From DASQYE01 sp035940775 (lineage in GTDB: Bacteria; Acidobacteriota; Blastocatellia; Pyrinomonadales; Pyrinomonadaceae), in NCBI GenBank assembly GCA_035940775.1, contig DASZEN010000017.1, positions 62,001-126,000 of the forward strand: a stretch of 64,000 nt of DNA, read 5' to 3'. This document shows, one piece after another, positions 24,486 through 34,098 of this stretch. How positions within the stretch are numbered: position 1 is the stretch's first letter; each line of letters begins with the position of its first letter. Both the position numbers and the translations under genes were made by a program. The notes beneath the pieces are model-generated. The model saw only the letters and a list, made by a program, of their open reading frames with translations, did not search any database and had not been told where the DNA came from.

Positions 24486-25883
24486 TCACTCCGTTCGGGT
24501 GCGATTGTGTCCGGCCGTTTCCTTGATCCAGACGCTCTTGACGTTGACGAACTCGCGTATGCCGTGGGCGCTCAGCTCGCGCCCGTAGCCGGAATGCTTG
24601 ATGCCGCCGAACGGCAGACGCGGGTCGGAGGCGACCATACCGTTGATAAATACGGAGCCCGCTTCGAGGTCTCGGATGAAGCGGGCGCGCTCCGCTTCAT
24701 CATTAGTCCAGGCGCTCGAGGCGAGCCCGAAAACCGAGTCGTTGGCGAGGCGGATCGCTTCCCCTGCGTCGCGGACGCGAAAGAGCAGGGCGACGGGCCC
24801 GAACAGCTCTTCCGTGTAGGCCGGAGAATTTTTCGCGATGTCGGTGATAACCGTCGGAGCGTAGTAATTGCCGGGCCGTTCGAGGCGGCGGCCGCCGGTC
24901 AAAACACGCGCGCCCGCCTCCACGGACTCGCGCACCTGTTCATCCAAATCTTCGAGCACGTCCGAGGTCGCCAGTGGGCCAATGTCTGTCTCCTCTTCCA
25001 TCGGATCGCCGACGCGCAATTGCTCCATTCCCTCTACGAAGCGGCGCTCGAACTCGTCGTAGACAGCGTCGGCGACGATGAAGCGCTTGGCGGCGATGCA
25101 CGACTGGCCGTTGTTAATGGTGCGCGCGCGGACGGCCGCCTTCGAGGCTTCTTCCACATCGGCGCTCGGCATGACGATGAAGGGGTCGCTGCCGCCCAAT
25201 TCGAGCACGCTCTTTTTGATATGCTTGCCCGCGCGGCTCGCCACCTGGCTACCGGCGGCCTCGCTTCCCGTGAGCGTGACGGCCCGGACGCGCTCATCGT
25301 CAATCAATCGCTCGACACGGTCTGAGCCGATCAGCAGCGTTTGAAAGGCTCCCTCGGGGAAACCCGCCCGGCGAAAAATATCTTCGATGCTGATCGCACA
25401 CTGCGGAACATTCGAGGCATGTTTGAGCAGCCCTACGTTGCCAGCCATGAGCGCGGGCGCGGCGAAGCGGAAGACCTGCCAGAAGGGAAAGTTCCAGGGC
25501 ATCACGGCGAGCACGGGGCCAATGGGCTGATAGCTGACGTAGCTCAGCGCGGCATTGGCCTCGACCGTTTCGTTCGCCAGAAAGCCCTCGGCCCGTTCGG
25601 CATAATAGCGACAGACCCAGGCGCATTTCATTACCTCTTCGCCCGCAGCCTTCAAGGGCTTGCCCATCTCTGTCGTCATCATGCGCGCAAATTCCTGCTT
25701 CTCCGCTTCGAGAATCTCGGCGGCGCGCGTCATCATACGGGCCCTCTCGGCGAAAGCCGAAAGACGGTATTCGCTAAAGGTACGGGCGGCGCGCGCGAGT
25801 CGCTGCTCGATCAACTCATCCGAAAGCGGCTCGTAGGAGCGGAGCGTCTCGCCCGTCGCGGGGTTTATCGTTGCTATCGCCAT
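24486..25883 (-). CDS. NAD(P)-dependent aldehyde dehydrogenase, succinate-semialdehyde type
   Basis: 465 residues from ATG 25883, which has GAGG six bases upstream; an upstream in-frame extension to 25925 lacks support. The catalytic Cys is in NNGQSCIAAKR, the general base Glu in LELGGSDPF and cofactor binding in MPWNFPFWQVFRFAAPAL. The combination ATINPATGET, GKPLKAAGEEV and HSGYGRELSAHGIREFVN is typical of the succinate-semialdehyde dehydrogenase/GabD-like group. The true aldehyde is not fixed by sequence. It could serve general aldehyde detoxification. Confidence 0.85.
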   Translation of the reverse strand: MAIATINPATGETLRSYEPLSDELIEQRLARAARTFSEYRLSAFAERARMMTRAAEILEAEKQEFARMMTTEMGKPLKAAGEEVMKCAWVCRYYAERAEGFLANETVEANAALSYVSYQPIGPVLAVMPWNFPFWQVFRFAAPALMAGNVGLLKHASNVPQCAISIEDIFRRAGFPEGAFQTLLIGSDRVERLIDDERVRAVTLTGSEAAGSQVASRAGKHIKKSVLELGGSDPFIVMPSADVEEASKAAVRARTINNGQSCIAAKRFIVADAVYDEFERRFVEGMEQLRVGDPMEEETDIGPLATSDVLEDLDEQVRESVEAGARVLTGGRRLERPGNYYAPTVITDIAKNSPAYTEELFGPVALLFRVRDAGEAIRLANDSVFGLASSAWTNDEAERARFIRDLEAGSVFINGMVASDPRLPFGGIKHSGYGRELSAHGIREFVNVKSVWIKETAGHNRTRTE

Positions 25884-25930
25884 CCGTTTCCTCACCTCTT
25901 CGTCGCATCCACTATTTTCGGTCAAAGCTT

Positions 25931-26899
25931 TTAAGGGATCAAAACGATTTTGCCGTAAGCGCCCGCCTGCAGGACGGCCTCGTGCGCGCGCGCGGCGTCG
26001 GCGAGCGGCATCTCCTGCCCGACGACGGGGCTCAGCGTGCCGCTCTCCAATCCGGCGACGAGCGCCGCGTGTATACCGTAGGATTCTTCGGGTGTCGTGT
26101 TCATGAGCGTCATGCCGAGTATGCTCGCGTCGCGCGTCATCGCATCGCGCGGGTTGATTTCGACCTGCCCGCGATTTCCGATGACGACGACGCGCCCCTG
26201 ACGCGCCAGGATGGTCAGATCGCGCCCCAGGTTAACATTTGCGAGCATCTCAAGAATCACATCGACGCCGCGCCCTCCCGTGAGCTTTAGGATTTGCTCA
26301 AGGTAATCGGGCGCGTGATGATCGAAGACGTGATGCGCTCCCTGTTCCGCAGCCAGGCGGCGTCCCTCATCCGTGCCGCCGGTTCCGATCACCGTCAGGC
26401 CGCGAGCACGTGCCAACTGTACGGAGGCGATGCCGACGCCGCCGCTCGCGCCGTGAACCAGCACGGTTTCTCCGGGCCGGGCGAGCGCGCGGCCGAACAA
26501 GGCACGATAGGCCGTGGCGTAAGGGACATTGACCGCCGCGCCCTGGGCGAAGGTGACGGACGGCGGAAGCCTTTGAACCTGCGAGGCGTCGCACAGCGCA
26601 AGCTCCGCATACGCGCCGCTCACGGTTCCGGCTGTGTAGACCCTGTCGCCGACGCCGACGCGACGAACATTCATGCCGACCGCTTCGACCACTCCCGCCG
26701 CATCCATGCCCGGCGTGTAAGGCAGCGCGGGACGACTCGCATGAAGACCCGACCTGATGTAGGTGTCAACGGGATTGACTCCGACGGCGGCGACGCGCAC
26801 CAGAACCTGCTCGGGGCCCGGCAAAGGGTCTGTGACTTCTTCCAATCGCATGACCTCGGGCCCGCCGAACTCATGCACACGAATGGACTTCATTATCAA
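25931..26899 (-). CDS. Quinone oxidoreductase-like MDR protein
   Basis: 322 residues of the zinc-independent medium-chain dehydrogenase/reductase family. The start MKSIRVHEFGGPEVMRLEEV is characteristic of NADPH:quinone oxidoreductases. The nucleotide fold is VLVHGASGGVGIASVQLARA, with TGGRGVDVILEMLAN later. The structural zinc cysteines of alcohol dehydrogenases are absent. It is transcribed in the same direction as the aldehyde dehydrogenase, 47 bases upstream, so they are probably cotranscribed. Substrate unknown. Confidence 0.85.
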   Translation of the reverse strand: MIMKSIRVHEFGGPEVMRLEEVTDPLPGPEQVLVRVAAVGVNPVDTYIRSGLHASRPALPYTPGMDAAGVVEAVGMNVRRVGVGDRVYTAGTVSGAYAELALCDASQVQRLPPSVTFAQGAAVNVPYATAYRALFGRALARPGETVLVHGASGGVGIASVQLARARGLTVIGTGGTDEGRRLAAEQGAHHVFDHHAPDYLEQILKLTGGRGVDVILEMLANVNLGRDLTILARQGRVVVIGNRGQVEINPRDAMTRDASILGMTLMNTTPEESYGIHAALVAGLESGTLSPVVGQEMPLADAARAHEAVLQAGAYGKIVLIP

Positions 26900-27091
26900 T
26901 TCCTCCGGGTTTTCTGAGATGTCCTCATACTTTAAGCGCCGGGCGACCGCTTTGCAAAAGCCGGAAGCTCGAAACCCTCGTCTATTTCAAAGGAAGCGTG
27001 ATTCCCGATAGGCCCGTCCGCGCCGGTCTCGGAAGCCTTCGCGCGCGCGCGGCCCACAAACTATCTCCGAGGTTGTTTATCGTTCGTATTC

Positions 27092-27880
27092 ATGGCTAAG
27101 ATCATCGCCATGTCAGTGACTCAGGGGGTCTTGATGTTCGGGGCAGCCTTTGTGGCCGGGATGATTAACTCAATCGCCGGAGGCGGCACGCTCATCACCT
27201 TCCCGGTTCTGCTGTGGCTCGGGCTCGATCCAAAGGTGGCGAATGCGACGAGCACGGTGGCGCTCTGGCCCGGACTGTTCGGCGGCGTGTTCGGCTTCCG
27301 TAAAGAGATGGAGGACAGCCGCGCGCATCTGCTGTGGCTCGGATTGACGAGCGTTGTAGGCGGTGGCGTCGGAGCATTGCTGCTGATATTGACCCCGTCA
27401 CAGACCTTCGCGCGCCTTGTTCCGTTCCTCATTCTTTTCGCGACGGCGCTGTTCACCTTACAGGAGCCGATAGGGCGCCGCCTGCGGCTCGGAGAGCGGG
27501 TCTCGCCCTCGGCGGGCGCGAGTCGTTGGATCGCGCCCGTCATCGTTCAATTCTTCTCTTCCATCTACGGCGGATATTTCGGCGCGGGCAATGGAATACT
27601 GATGCTCGCCGCGCTCGGGTTGTTCGGGCTCACGGACATTCACAGGGCCAACGGCATCAAGAACTTTCTGGGCATCTGCATCAACAGCATAGCGGTTCTG
27701 GCCTTCGCCCTGTCGAGCTTGGTCTACTGGCCAGATGCTCTCCTGATGACGTTGGGGGCGGTAGCGGGCGGCTACTACGGCGCGAGCGCGGCGCGGCGAC
27801 TCGGGCGCGTCTTCGTCCGCCGCACAGTCGTTATTATCGGCCTGGTGATCGGGGCCGTGATGCTCTGGCGGATAGGATGA
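27092..27880 (+). CDS. TSUP family transporter (TauE/SafE type)
   Basis: 262 residues, about eight membrane helices in two related halves. The N-terminal half has FVAGMINSIAGGGTLITFPVL, the second half QFFSSIYGGYFGAGNGILML, each the conserved half-repeat signature of the family. Members export sulfite, sulfoacetate or other organosulfur anions. No sulfur-metabolism gene is next to it, so the substrate is open. Confidence 0.88.
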   Translation: MAKIIAMSVTQGVLMFGAAFVAGMINSIAGGGTLITFPVLLWLGLDPKVANATSTVALWPGLFGGVFGFRKEMEDSRAHLLWLGLTSVVGGGVGALLLILTPSQTFARLVPFLILFATALFTLQEPIGRRLRLGERVSPSAGASRWIAPVIVQFFSSIYGGYFGAGNGILMLAALGLFGLTDIHRANGIKNFLGICINSIAVLAFALSSLVYWPDALLMTLGAVAGGYYGASAARRLGRVFVRRTVVIIGLVIGAVMLWRIG

Positions 27881-27995
27881 AGAGAAATGACGAACTGTTG
27901 ATGATGCGCTCTGAATTATGACGAGCTATGAGTTGAGGGCTTTTGTCTTTAGATTAATAATTCCGTGTTCCTGCTTGAATCCTTCCCCGTCATCC

Positions 27996-28910
27996 TTAAT
28001 CCTTACGCGTGAGTGACAGAGCAATTTCGGCTGCGACGCGCGCATTGTTTTCGAGCAGCGCCGTATTGGCGCGGAGCGTCGCCCCGTCGGTCAGCTCCGC
28101 CAGCCGCCTCAGTAGAAAAGGCGTCAGCTCGCGCCCGCCAACCGTGCCGCTTTCGGCTTCCGCGAGCGCCCGGTCGAGCGCGCCCTTCAAGACCTCAATG
28201 GGAACCTCCGCCTGCGCGGGCACGGGCACTGTAATGAGGACGGCGTTTTTGAGGCCGAGGGCAGAGCGCGCCCTGACATATTCTGCGGCCTCGGCCGGTG
28301 TATCGGCGCGCGCATCCACACTGAGGCCGCTCTGTCTCGAATAGAAGGCGGGCAGCTCGTCGCAGCCGTAGCCGACGAGCATCACGCCGTAGGTCTCAAG
28401 CCACTCGCGCGTGGCCGCCAGATCAAGCACGATCTTCGCGCCAGAGCAGACGACCGCAATCGGAATGCGGGCCAATTCCGGCAGGTCGGCTGAGATATCC
28501 GGCAACTCTCCTCTATGAACGCCGCCGATGCCGCCCGTGGCGAAGACCTCTATGCCAGCCTGGTTGGCGATCCAGACGGTTGCGGCAACGGTCGTCGCGC
28601 CGTCCCAATTGAGCGCGACCGCCGCGGCCAGATCGCGGCGACTGATTTTGTGTATGGAATCGCTCTCGGCGATATGTTTTAACTGCGCCTCGTCGAGGCC
28701 GACGTGAAGCCTTCCGTTGAGGATGGCGATGGAGGCCGGGCAAGCGCCCGCCGCGCGTATGATACCTTCCAGTTGAAGCGCCGTTTCGAGATTAAGGGGA
28801 CGCGGCAGCCCGTGCGCGATGACGGTAGATTCGAGCGCCACCAGAGCGCGCCCTTCGGCCAGCGCCTCTTCGACCTCCGGGCCGAAAACAAAGATGTCTT
28901 GATCGACCAT
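27996..28910 (-). CDS. psuG: Pseudouridine-5'-phosphate glycosidase
   Basis: Cleaves pseudouridine 5'-phosphate to uracil and ribose 5-phosphate. 304 residues from ATG 28910; the upstream frame to 28979 is not conserved. Family signatures: VALESTVIAHGLPRPLN at the start, then GGIGGVHRGELPDISADL and VCSGAKIVLDLAATREWLET. The C-terminal part contains NAVLITVPVPAQ and GRELTPFLLRRLAELT. The kinase partner psuK is not adjacent. Confidence 0.92.
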   Translation of the reverse strand: MVDQDIFVFGPEVEEALAEGRALVALESTVIAHGLPRPLNLETALQLEGIIRAAGACPASIAILNGRLHVGLDEAQLKHIAESDSIHKISRRDLAAAVALNWDGATTVAATVWIANQAGIEVFATGGIGGVHRGELPDISADLPELARIPIAVVCSGAKIVLDLAATREWLETYGVMLVGYGCDELPAFYSRQSGLSVDARADTPAEAAEYVRARSALGLKNAVLITVPVPAQAEVPIEVLKGALDRALAEAESGTVGGRELTPFLLRRLAELTDGATLRANTALLENNARVAAEIALSLTRKD

Positions 28911-29024
28911 CGTAAGCGATTTTGTGAGCGACGCCGGACGGCGCGGGCTGCGGATAAGGAGCTGGAGCAACCCCTTCATGACCCTTCGCGCCCCGAAGCG
29001 TGTCTTTCAGGCTTTGCGTATCTT

Positions 29025-29990
29025 TCAGGCTTTGGCGACCCGCCCTGCTTTCGCTCTTTTTCCCTTCGGCTTCGCTTTTCTCTCAAACTCGTCTGGGCTC
29101 CTCTCGCCGCGCTCCTTGGCGTCGGGCTCGCCCGCTTCGGCGGCCGCGTTTTCGATCTCGGAGTTGATCTCGCCGCCGATCAGGATGGCAGCGCCCGTCA
29201 GATAGAACCAGAGCATCATGATGATAAGCGCTCCGAGCGAGCCGTAGGTCGCGCTGTAGGAATCGAAGAAATGCAGGTAGAGACGAAAGGCGAATGAGAC
29301 CAACAGCCACAGCGCGACGCCGATGGCAGCGCCCGGCGTCACCCATTTCCAATCCTGATCTTTTAAATCGGGCGCGAAGTAATAGATTAGGTTGAAGGTG
29401 AGGAGGACGAAGCTGAGCACTATCGGCCACTGCACGATCTTCCACGTGAGCGTGAAAGCCTGGCTGAAACCGTAGCTCCCGGCCAGCAGGTCTGCGATCT
29501 TGCCGCCGCCGAACATCAGCGTCAGCGCGACGAGGATCAGCAGGGCGAGCGACACGGTCAGGCCGACCGTCACCAGCCGGATTTTCCACCACGGGCGCGT
29601 CTCCTCCACATCGTAAGCGACGTTGAGCGTTTCGCTGATAGCGCCCATCCCGTTCGACGCCGCCCAGAGCGCCGCCAGAATACCGAACGACAATTTACCG
29701 CCGCCCTTCTGGTTGGCGACCTCATCAATCGTCGTTCGGACAAGCTCGGTGGCCGACCCCGGCATCACTTCTCCCAGATAACCGAGCAGGTTATCGCGCA
29801 GCTCCGATCCGGCCTCCGCGAAATAACCGAACAGCGTCACCAGGAAAAGCAGCAACGGAAAGAGGGCGAGCAAAAAATAGTAAGACAACTGGGCGGCGCG
29901 CCCGAACACGTCGTCCTCTGTGACCTGCGACCAGATACGCTGCGCCAGCTTTTTCCAGGTCAGCCCGCCCAACGTCCATAATGATGCCAT
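29025..29990 (-). CDS. YihY/BrkB-family membrane protein
   Basis: 321 residues from ATG 29990, which has GGAG seven bases upstream; the longer frame to 30053 is not needed. Six hydrophobic segments are seen, including AAQLSYYFLLALFPLLLFLV, FGILAALWAASNGMGAISE and GALIIMMLWFYLTGAAILIG, which match the YihY/UPF0761 pattern. The C-terminal 40 residues are Lys/Arg/Glu-rich and cytoplasmic. The family is sometimes labelled ribonuclease BN, which is outdated. Function unknown. Confidence 0.85.
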   Translation of the reverse strand: MASLWTLGGLTWKKLAQRIWSQVTEDDVFGRAAQLSYYFLLALFPLLLFLVTLFGYFAEAGSELRDNLLGYLGEVMPGSATELVRTTIDEVANQKGGGKLSFGILAALWAASNGMGAISETLNVAYDVEETRPWWKIRLVTVGLTVSLALLILVALTLMFGGGKIADLLAGSYGFSQAFTLTWKIVQWPIVLSFVLLTFNLIYYFAPDLKDQDWKWVTPGAAIGVALWLLVSFAFRLYLHFFDSYSATYGSLGALIIMMLWFYLTGAAILIGGEINSEIENAAAEAGEPDAKERGERSPDEFERKAKPKGKRAKAGRVAKA

Positions 29991-30121
29991 GGCCTTCTCC
30001 CCTTGCGTTCGATTACACGACAGCGACCCGCGCCCCTGACTCGCACGTAGCAAGTAATGGGCCGCTTGCGGGAGACCAACGGAAGCGATGGCGATTCCAT
30101 AAGGGAACGGGCAACTCGGCT

Positions 30122-31702
30122 TCAGCCGCCAGCCCCGTTATCCTTCTCAAGCGTGAAGAAGTTGCGTATGCGACGCAGCAGGTCGCTTTGCGCGCGGCGC
30201 ATGCGCAGGCGCTTGGCCTCTTCATTGAGACCCTCGCGGACGGCTTCCAACTCGACGCGACGCCGCGCCAGTATGTGCGAGATGTCCTCAGCGATTTCGG
30301 GGCGGCGGCGCAGAATGTCGTTGAAGGCATCCTTATCCAGGCGATAGCACTGCACGTCCGTATGCGCAATGACGGTGGCCGTGCGCGGCTCGCCCGTCAT
30401 CAAGCCCATCTCGCCGAAGAAATCGGCGCCTTTGAGCGTCGCCACCTTTTCACTGAGGTTGCTGCCGTCGACGGCGACGCGAACCTCCGCTTCACCCTGC
30501 GTCATAATGTAGAGCCAGTGCGCCTTTGCGCCCTGCCTCGTCATCGCCTCGCCGCGCACGAACGGCGCTTCGTTCATACGCAGCGCCAGCTCGCGCCGCT
30601 CTTCATCCGTCAGGGTATGAAACAACTCGACGCGCTGAAGCGCCTCGACCCGGCCCTCGATCTCCTCGCTGCGCTTGCGCTTGCGCCGCGTATCGTCCTC
30701 TTCCGTGATGAAGAGCGAATGCGCCGGGATCGAGAGCGGAATATCTACGCGGCGCAGGGCGAAGTAGATGCGCTGGCGGACGATGGAATCGGTCGGGTCG
30801 GTCAGCGCCAGATCGGTCAGCCAGTAGCGCGCAGCGTACGTCGTATAACTCTCTTTGAAATCCAGCATGAGGACGTGCGGCGCGGGCTCGCGCGCGATAT
30901 TCGGTATCGGCTCGGCGCGCAGGGCCGCCTCGACCGCGTCGATCACGTCCGTCGGCGCGTAACGGAAATCCACGTTGAAGTAGACCCACTGGCGATGCTG
31001 GCGCGGCGCTCCCTCGCGCCGCCCCAGAAGGATCACCTGCCCCTTCATCAAAACGCTGTTCGGAATCACGACCGTATCCCAGTTGCGTGTCTCGATAGAG
31101 GTCTGCCGCCAGCGAATCTCTTTGACCTGCCCCTCCTGCTGGTCAATGCGCACCCAGTCGCCGACCGAGATCGTGCGCTCCATCTGAAGGGCCATGCCGC
31201 CCATCACGTTGCCGAGCGTGTCCTGCAAGGAGAAGCCGATGACGGCCGTGATGACGGCGGAAGTGGCGACGATGCCGGAGAGGTCTACGCCGTGGCGCGC
31301 CAGAAGCATCAGCGCCAGGATGATATAGGCGAAGGCGACCAGCAGATCGCGCATGATGCGCGGCGGCTTCAAACGCGCCGCATCCATCAGGACATCGAAC
31401 AGGATCACGCTGCCAACCGTGATGAGGGCGATGCCCTCGATCATCCGCGCTGCCCAACTGATCCAGCGATACGGGCTGCTCTGCTGCTGCGGGCCCACGC
31501 TCGCGTCGTAGATCAGGGCGGCGATCATCAGCCCGGCGAGGCCGAGCCCGTACATTAGCACCGCCGTGCGGATGCGCGTCCGCTCCCCCGGGACGATCAC
31601 GAAGAGAACCATCGAGCAGATCAGGAATACAACCAGAACCCCCATGAAGGTCTTGTTTCCCATGCCCGAGGCCGTCACAACATTTTGCCAGAAAGAGTTC
31701 AT
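30122..31702 (-). CDS. MscS-type channel with C-terminal cyclic-nucleotide-binding domain
   Basis: 526 residues from ATG 31702. Order: several N-terminal membrane helices (TFMGVLVVFLICSMVLFVIV, VLMYGLGLAGLMIAALIY and others), the pore helix and MscS beta domain (SAVITAVIGFSLQDTLGNVM, then ISVGDWVRIDQQEGQVKEI and VIPNSVLMKG), and a cNMP-binding domain at about 370-490 with the phosphate-binding cassette FFGEMGLMTGEPRTATVI. A short charged coiled coil closes the protein. Such fusions form the bCNG group, in which the ligand rather than membrane tension gates the channel. Which nucleotide is bound is not known. Confidence 0.88.
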   Translation of the reverse strand: MNSFWQNVVTASGMGNKTFMGVLVVFLICSMVLFVIVPGERTRIRTAVLMYGLGLAGLMIAALIYDASVGPQQQSSPYRWISWAARMIEGIALITVGSVILFDVLMDAARLKPPRIMRDLLVAFAYIILALMLLARHGVDLSGIVATSAVITAVIGFSLQDTLGNVMGGMALQMERTISVGDWVRIDQQEGQVKEIRWRQTSIETRNWDTVVIPNSVLMKGQVILLGRREGAPRQHRQWVYFNVDFRYAPTDVIDAVEAALRAEPIPNIAREPAPHVLMLDFKESYTTYAARYWLTDLALTDPTDSIVRQRIYFALRRVDIPLSIPAHSLFITEEDDTRRKRKRSEEIEGRVEALQRVELFHTLTDEERRELALRMNEAPFVRGEAMTRQGAKAHWLYIMTQGEAEVRVAVDGSNLSEKVATLKGADFFGEMGLMTGEPRTATVIAHTDVQCYRLDKDAFNDILRRRPEIAEDISHILARRRVELEAVREGLNEEAKRLRMRRAQSDLLRRIRNFFTLEKDNGAGG

Positions 31703-32140
31703 CAACGTAACGTCTATCTTTTGTTCAAGAGAGCGAGTATGGAAAAGCGCAGGTGCACGTCGCGGCAGCGCGGGAGCGAATCTTAACACGACCCGCACGC
31801 GGCATGAACAACAAAGTAGCGGGCGTCCCGCGTGCGCTCTCAAATAAAACCCCTACCCGAAAAAGGGCCGCCCTACTTTTCGCTCCGATCCTTTCCGGAA
31901 TCAAATAATCATGGCACGCGCGCGCGTGCGCGCGTAGAGACCGGGCGCGTGCAGGCCCCTGGCGTGCGCTGAACCATATCGACTCAGGTGTAATGAATGA
32001 TGTCACCTGCGCCGGGGCGATCCGGTTCAAACGATGGAGCGCGGGCGCAGTTTTGGCCAATAAAACAGGCCATTTGCAGCATCTCCCCCCGTCTGGCATG
32101 TTAGTTGCTGACTTTACCGGGCAAGGGGGGTTTTTAAGAG
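31703..32140. other. Gap upstream of the R/E-rich secreted protein
   Basis: About 440 bases with no supported gene. A short alternating CG/TG tract lies at 31917-31937, CAGGTG...CACCTG and TGGCC...GGCCA form small hairpins around 31985-32075, and AAGGGGGG at about 32124-32131 precedes the next ATG. No riboswitch pattern recognised. Confidence 0.35.
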
Positions 32141-32653
32141 ATGAAAACAAGTGGCTTAACGAAGAAAATCGGGGGAGCTTTTCTGGCATTCTCTTTCCTG
32201 TTTGGCATCGGGATCGCTTCGAGCGTGACCACACAGGCACAGTTTGGAAACGATCAGTACAGTCGTGATCGCTACTACGAGCGACAGCAGCGGCAGCGCG
32301 AGCGCGAGCAAAGGCGGCGCGAGCGTGAGCTGCGACGGCAACAGCGCCGCGCAGATGCATATGGCAACTACGGCTATGGCAACAACGGTTACGGCAACGA
32401 CGGGTACTATAACAATGGGTACGGCGTCTCGTACCAGCTTAGCCAGACGGCGCTGAACGCTGGCTACAATCAGGGTATCCAGGAAGGTCGCAAGGATCGC
32501 AGCCGTGGCGAGCGCTACGAGTTTCGCGACGAGGGCGATTACCGCGAGGCCACCAAGGATTACAACTCACGGTTAGGTGACCGCGAGATGTATCGTCGTT
32601 ACTTCCGTCAGGGATTTGAGAACGGCTACGCGGACGGCTACAGGGGTTACTAA
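32141..32653 (+). CDS. Secreted R/E-rich and GYGN-repeat protein
   Basis: 170 residues. Signal peptide (KKIGGAFLAFSFLFGIGIA) with cleavage likely after TQA. Next come 45 residues made almost only of Arg, Glu and Gln (ERQQRQREREQRRRERELRR), which should form a charged helix, then Gly-Tyr-Asn repeats (NYGYGNNGYGNDGYYNNGYG). The C-terminal region is more conserved-looking: GYNQGIQEGRKDRSRGER, then FRDEGDYREATKDYNSR and YFRQGFENGYADGYRGY. I know similar exported proteins from acidobacterial genomes only as hypotheticals. A strong hairpin terminator follows. Confidence 0.65.
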   Translation: MKTSGLTKKIGGAFLAFSFLFGIGIASSVTTQAQFGNDQYSRDRYYERQQRQREREQRRRERELRRQQRRADAYGNYGYGNNGYGNDGYYNNGYGVSYQLSQTALNAGYNQGIQEGRKDRSRGERYEFRDEGDYREATKDYNSRLGDREMYRRYFRQGFENGYADGYRGY

Positions 32654-32683
32654 TAACACCCCGCGGAATCCGGATAAAGTTAA

Positions 32684-32727
32684 GGGCGTGAGCCGGGAGA
32701 TGATTAATCTTATCCCGGCTCACGCCC
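32684..32727 (+). terminator. Hairpin terminator
   Basis: 32684-32698 pairs perfectly with 32713-32727 (15 bp, 14-base loop), 31 bases after the stop of the secreted protein. It is followed by ATTAATTTG, which is only moderately T-rich. Confidence 0.7.
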
Positions 32728-33016
32728 ATTAATTTGTCCGGCGCTTAACGGTACGATTCAACATGGCTTACTCCCCTTATTAGTTTCAGCGTGGCTTCGA
32801 TACACACCGCTGCGTCCAGCCGCCGAATAGGCAGAGACGGCTGGACTAACCGAGACGATCCTCATTAGAAGTGGCACAGAGGGGCTGGCTTAACCCGAAG
32901 GTTCCTGACCGGGGGCGAGCGCCAAAGTGGGGAGATGGATAGAGAGCGCCCGAAATCTTCGCTTCGCATCCGGGCACGCGCCGGAGGCCGAGACCGCCCG
33001 AGAGAGAGAGGGAAAT
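32728..33016. other. Gap between convergent genes
   Basis: No gene seen. A second hairpin, GTCCAGCCG (32814-32822) with CGGCTGGAC (32838-32846), may act as the terminator for lepB on the minus strand or simply reinforce termination. Confidence 0.4.
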
Positions 33017-33940
33017 TTACTTGACCATCGTGCCCGTCCGATTCCAGCGCGTATTCGTGAAAAAGTTCGAGAGAGGATTCGTCGATGGCGCGCTTTCGTC
33101 ATACGACCAGTAGACGAACATGGCGCGGCCCACGACATACTCCCGCTTGACGTAGCCCCAAACGCGGCTGTCCGAGCTGTTGTTGCGATTATCTCCCATC
33201 ACGAAATAGGAATCGGCCGGAACGACGAACTTTTTATCGCTATCGAAAGAGCGGTTGACGCTGTAGAAGACGGAATAGGGCTCGTCGGCGGCGCGCGGCG
33301 GATTCTCTCGAATCTCAAGCGGGGCGTTGTTCTCCAACTGTCCGACGGTCGCCGGATTGTCGTCGTGATCGATGGCGGTGATGCGATGCTCCGGCAGCAG
33401 CTTGCCGTTTATATAGACGTGTTCATCACGGACTTCGATCTGCTCGCCCGGCAAACCTATCACGCGCTTGACGTAGTTGGTCTTGAAAGGAATGTTCTCA
33501 GGGTCGCCGGTCTGCTCGGAAAGCTTCTGATTGCTATTGCCCGGATATTTGAAGACGATGATGTCGCCGCGTCGAATCTCGCGCTGTGGGAGGAACGGCA
33601 GCGGCGGGCCGGGCGCGAAGATGAATTTGTTGACCAGCAGGTGATCGCCGATGGTGATCGTATTCTGCATCGAGCCGGTCGGGACTTTAACGGCCTGCAC
33701 GATGAACGTCATGCCGAAGAGCGCCATTATCACGGTCACGACGGCCGACTCGAAATACTCGCGCCAGATGGTCTTGGGCGGCCCCTGCGGTTTACGTTCC
33801 GTCGCGGCGCGCTTCTCATTACCGTTGCGGCTGGCGGCGGCGGCGCGCGATGCAGCAGACAAAGAAGGCGCTACCGTCTCCTTCGCTTCCCTTTCGGCGG
33901 GCCGTTCCGCAATCCCTGTGTTCGTGAAATCGTCGTCCAT
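33017..33940 (-). CDS. lepB: Signal peptidase I
   Basis: Cleaves signal peptides from exported proteins at the outer face of the membrane. 307 residues. A disordered N-terminal part of about 58 residues precedes a single anchor (YFESAVVTVIMALFGMTFIV). Catalytic Ser90 is in VKVPTGSMQNT, catalytic Lys158 in NYVKRVIGLPGE, and box E is SYFVMGDNRNNSSDSR. The long cytoplasmic N-terminus is more extended than usual. Downstream of rnc on the same strand. Confidence 0.94.
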   Translation of the reverse strand: MDDDFTNTGIAERPAEREAKETVAPSLSAASRAAAASRNGNEKRAATERKPQGPPKTIWREYFESAVVTVIMALFGMTFIVQAVKVPTGSMQNTITIGDHLLVNKFIFAPGPPLPFLPQREIRRGDIIVFKYPGNSNQKLSEQTGDPENIPFKTNYVKRVIGLPGEQIEVRDEHVYINGKLLPEHRITAIDHDDNPATVGQLENNAPLEIRENPPRAADEPYSVFYSVNRSFDSDKKFVVPADSYFVMGDNRNNSSDSRVWGYVKREYVVGRAMFVYWSYDESAPSTNPLSNFFTNTRWNRTGTMVK

Positions 33941-34098
33941 AAAAACATCCTAGAGAAGGTCTCGGCGGCGGTCAAGCCAGCCGGGCCAGGACGCAGAGAA
34001 TTTAAGCCCGGCGTTTGGCCCAACCGCAGAAGGAGCGCCTCCTCACAGAGAGAGAGAGAGAGAAGAAGGCCAGCGGCCCCGGACGGGCACGCCTTATT

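Noticed and set aside
29981..31558. 525-codon plus-strand frame opposite the BrkB/MscS genes
   Set aside because: It runs antisense across two well-supported genes and has the Arg/His/Gln-rich composition of a GC-rich shadow frame.
31917..31937. Alternating CG/TG tract
   Set aside because: Short simple sequence that occurs by chance in GC-rich DNA; no associated feature.
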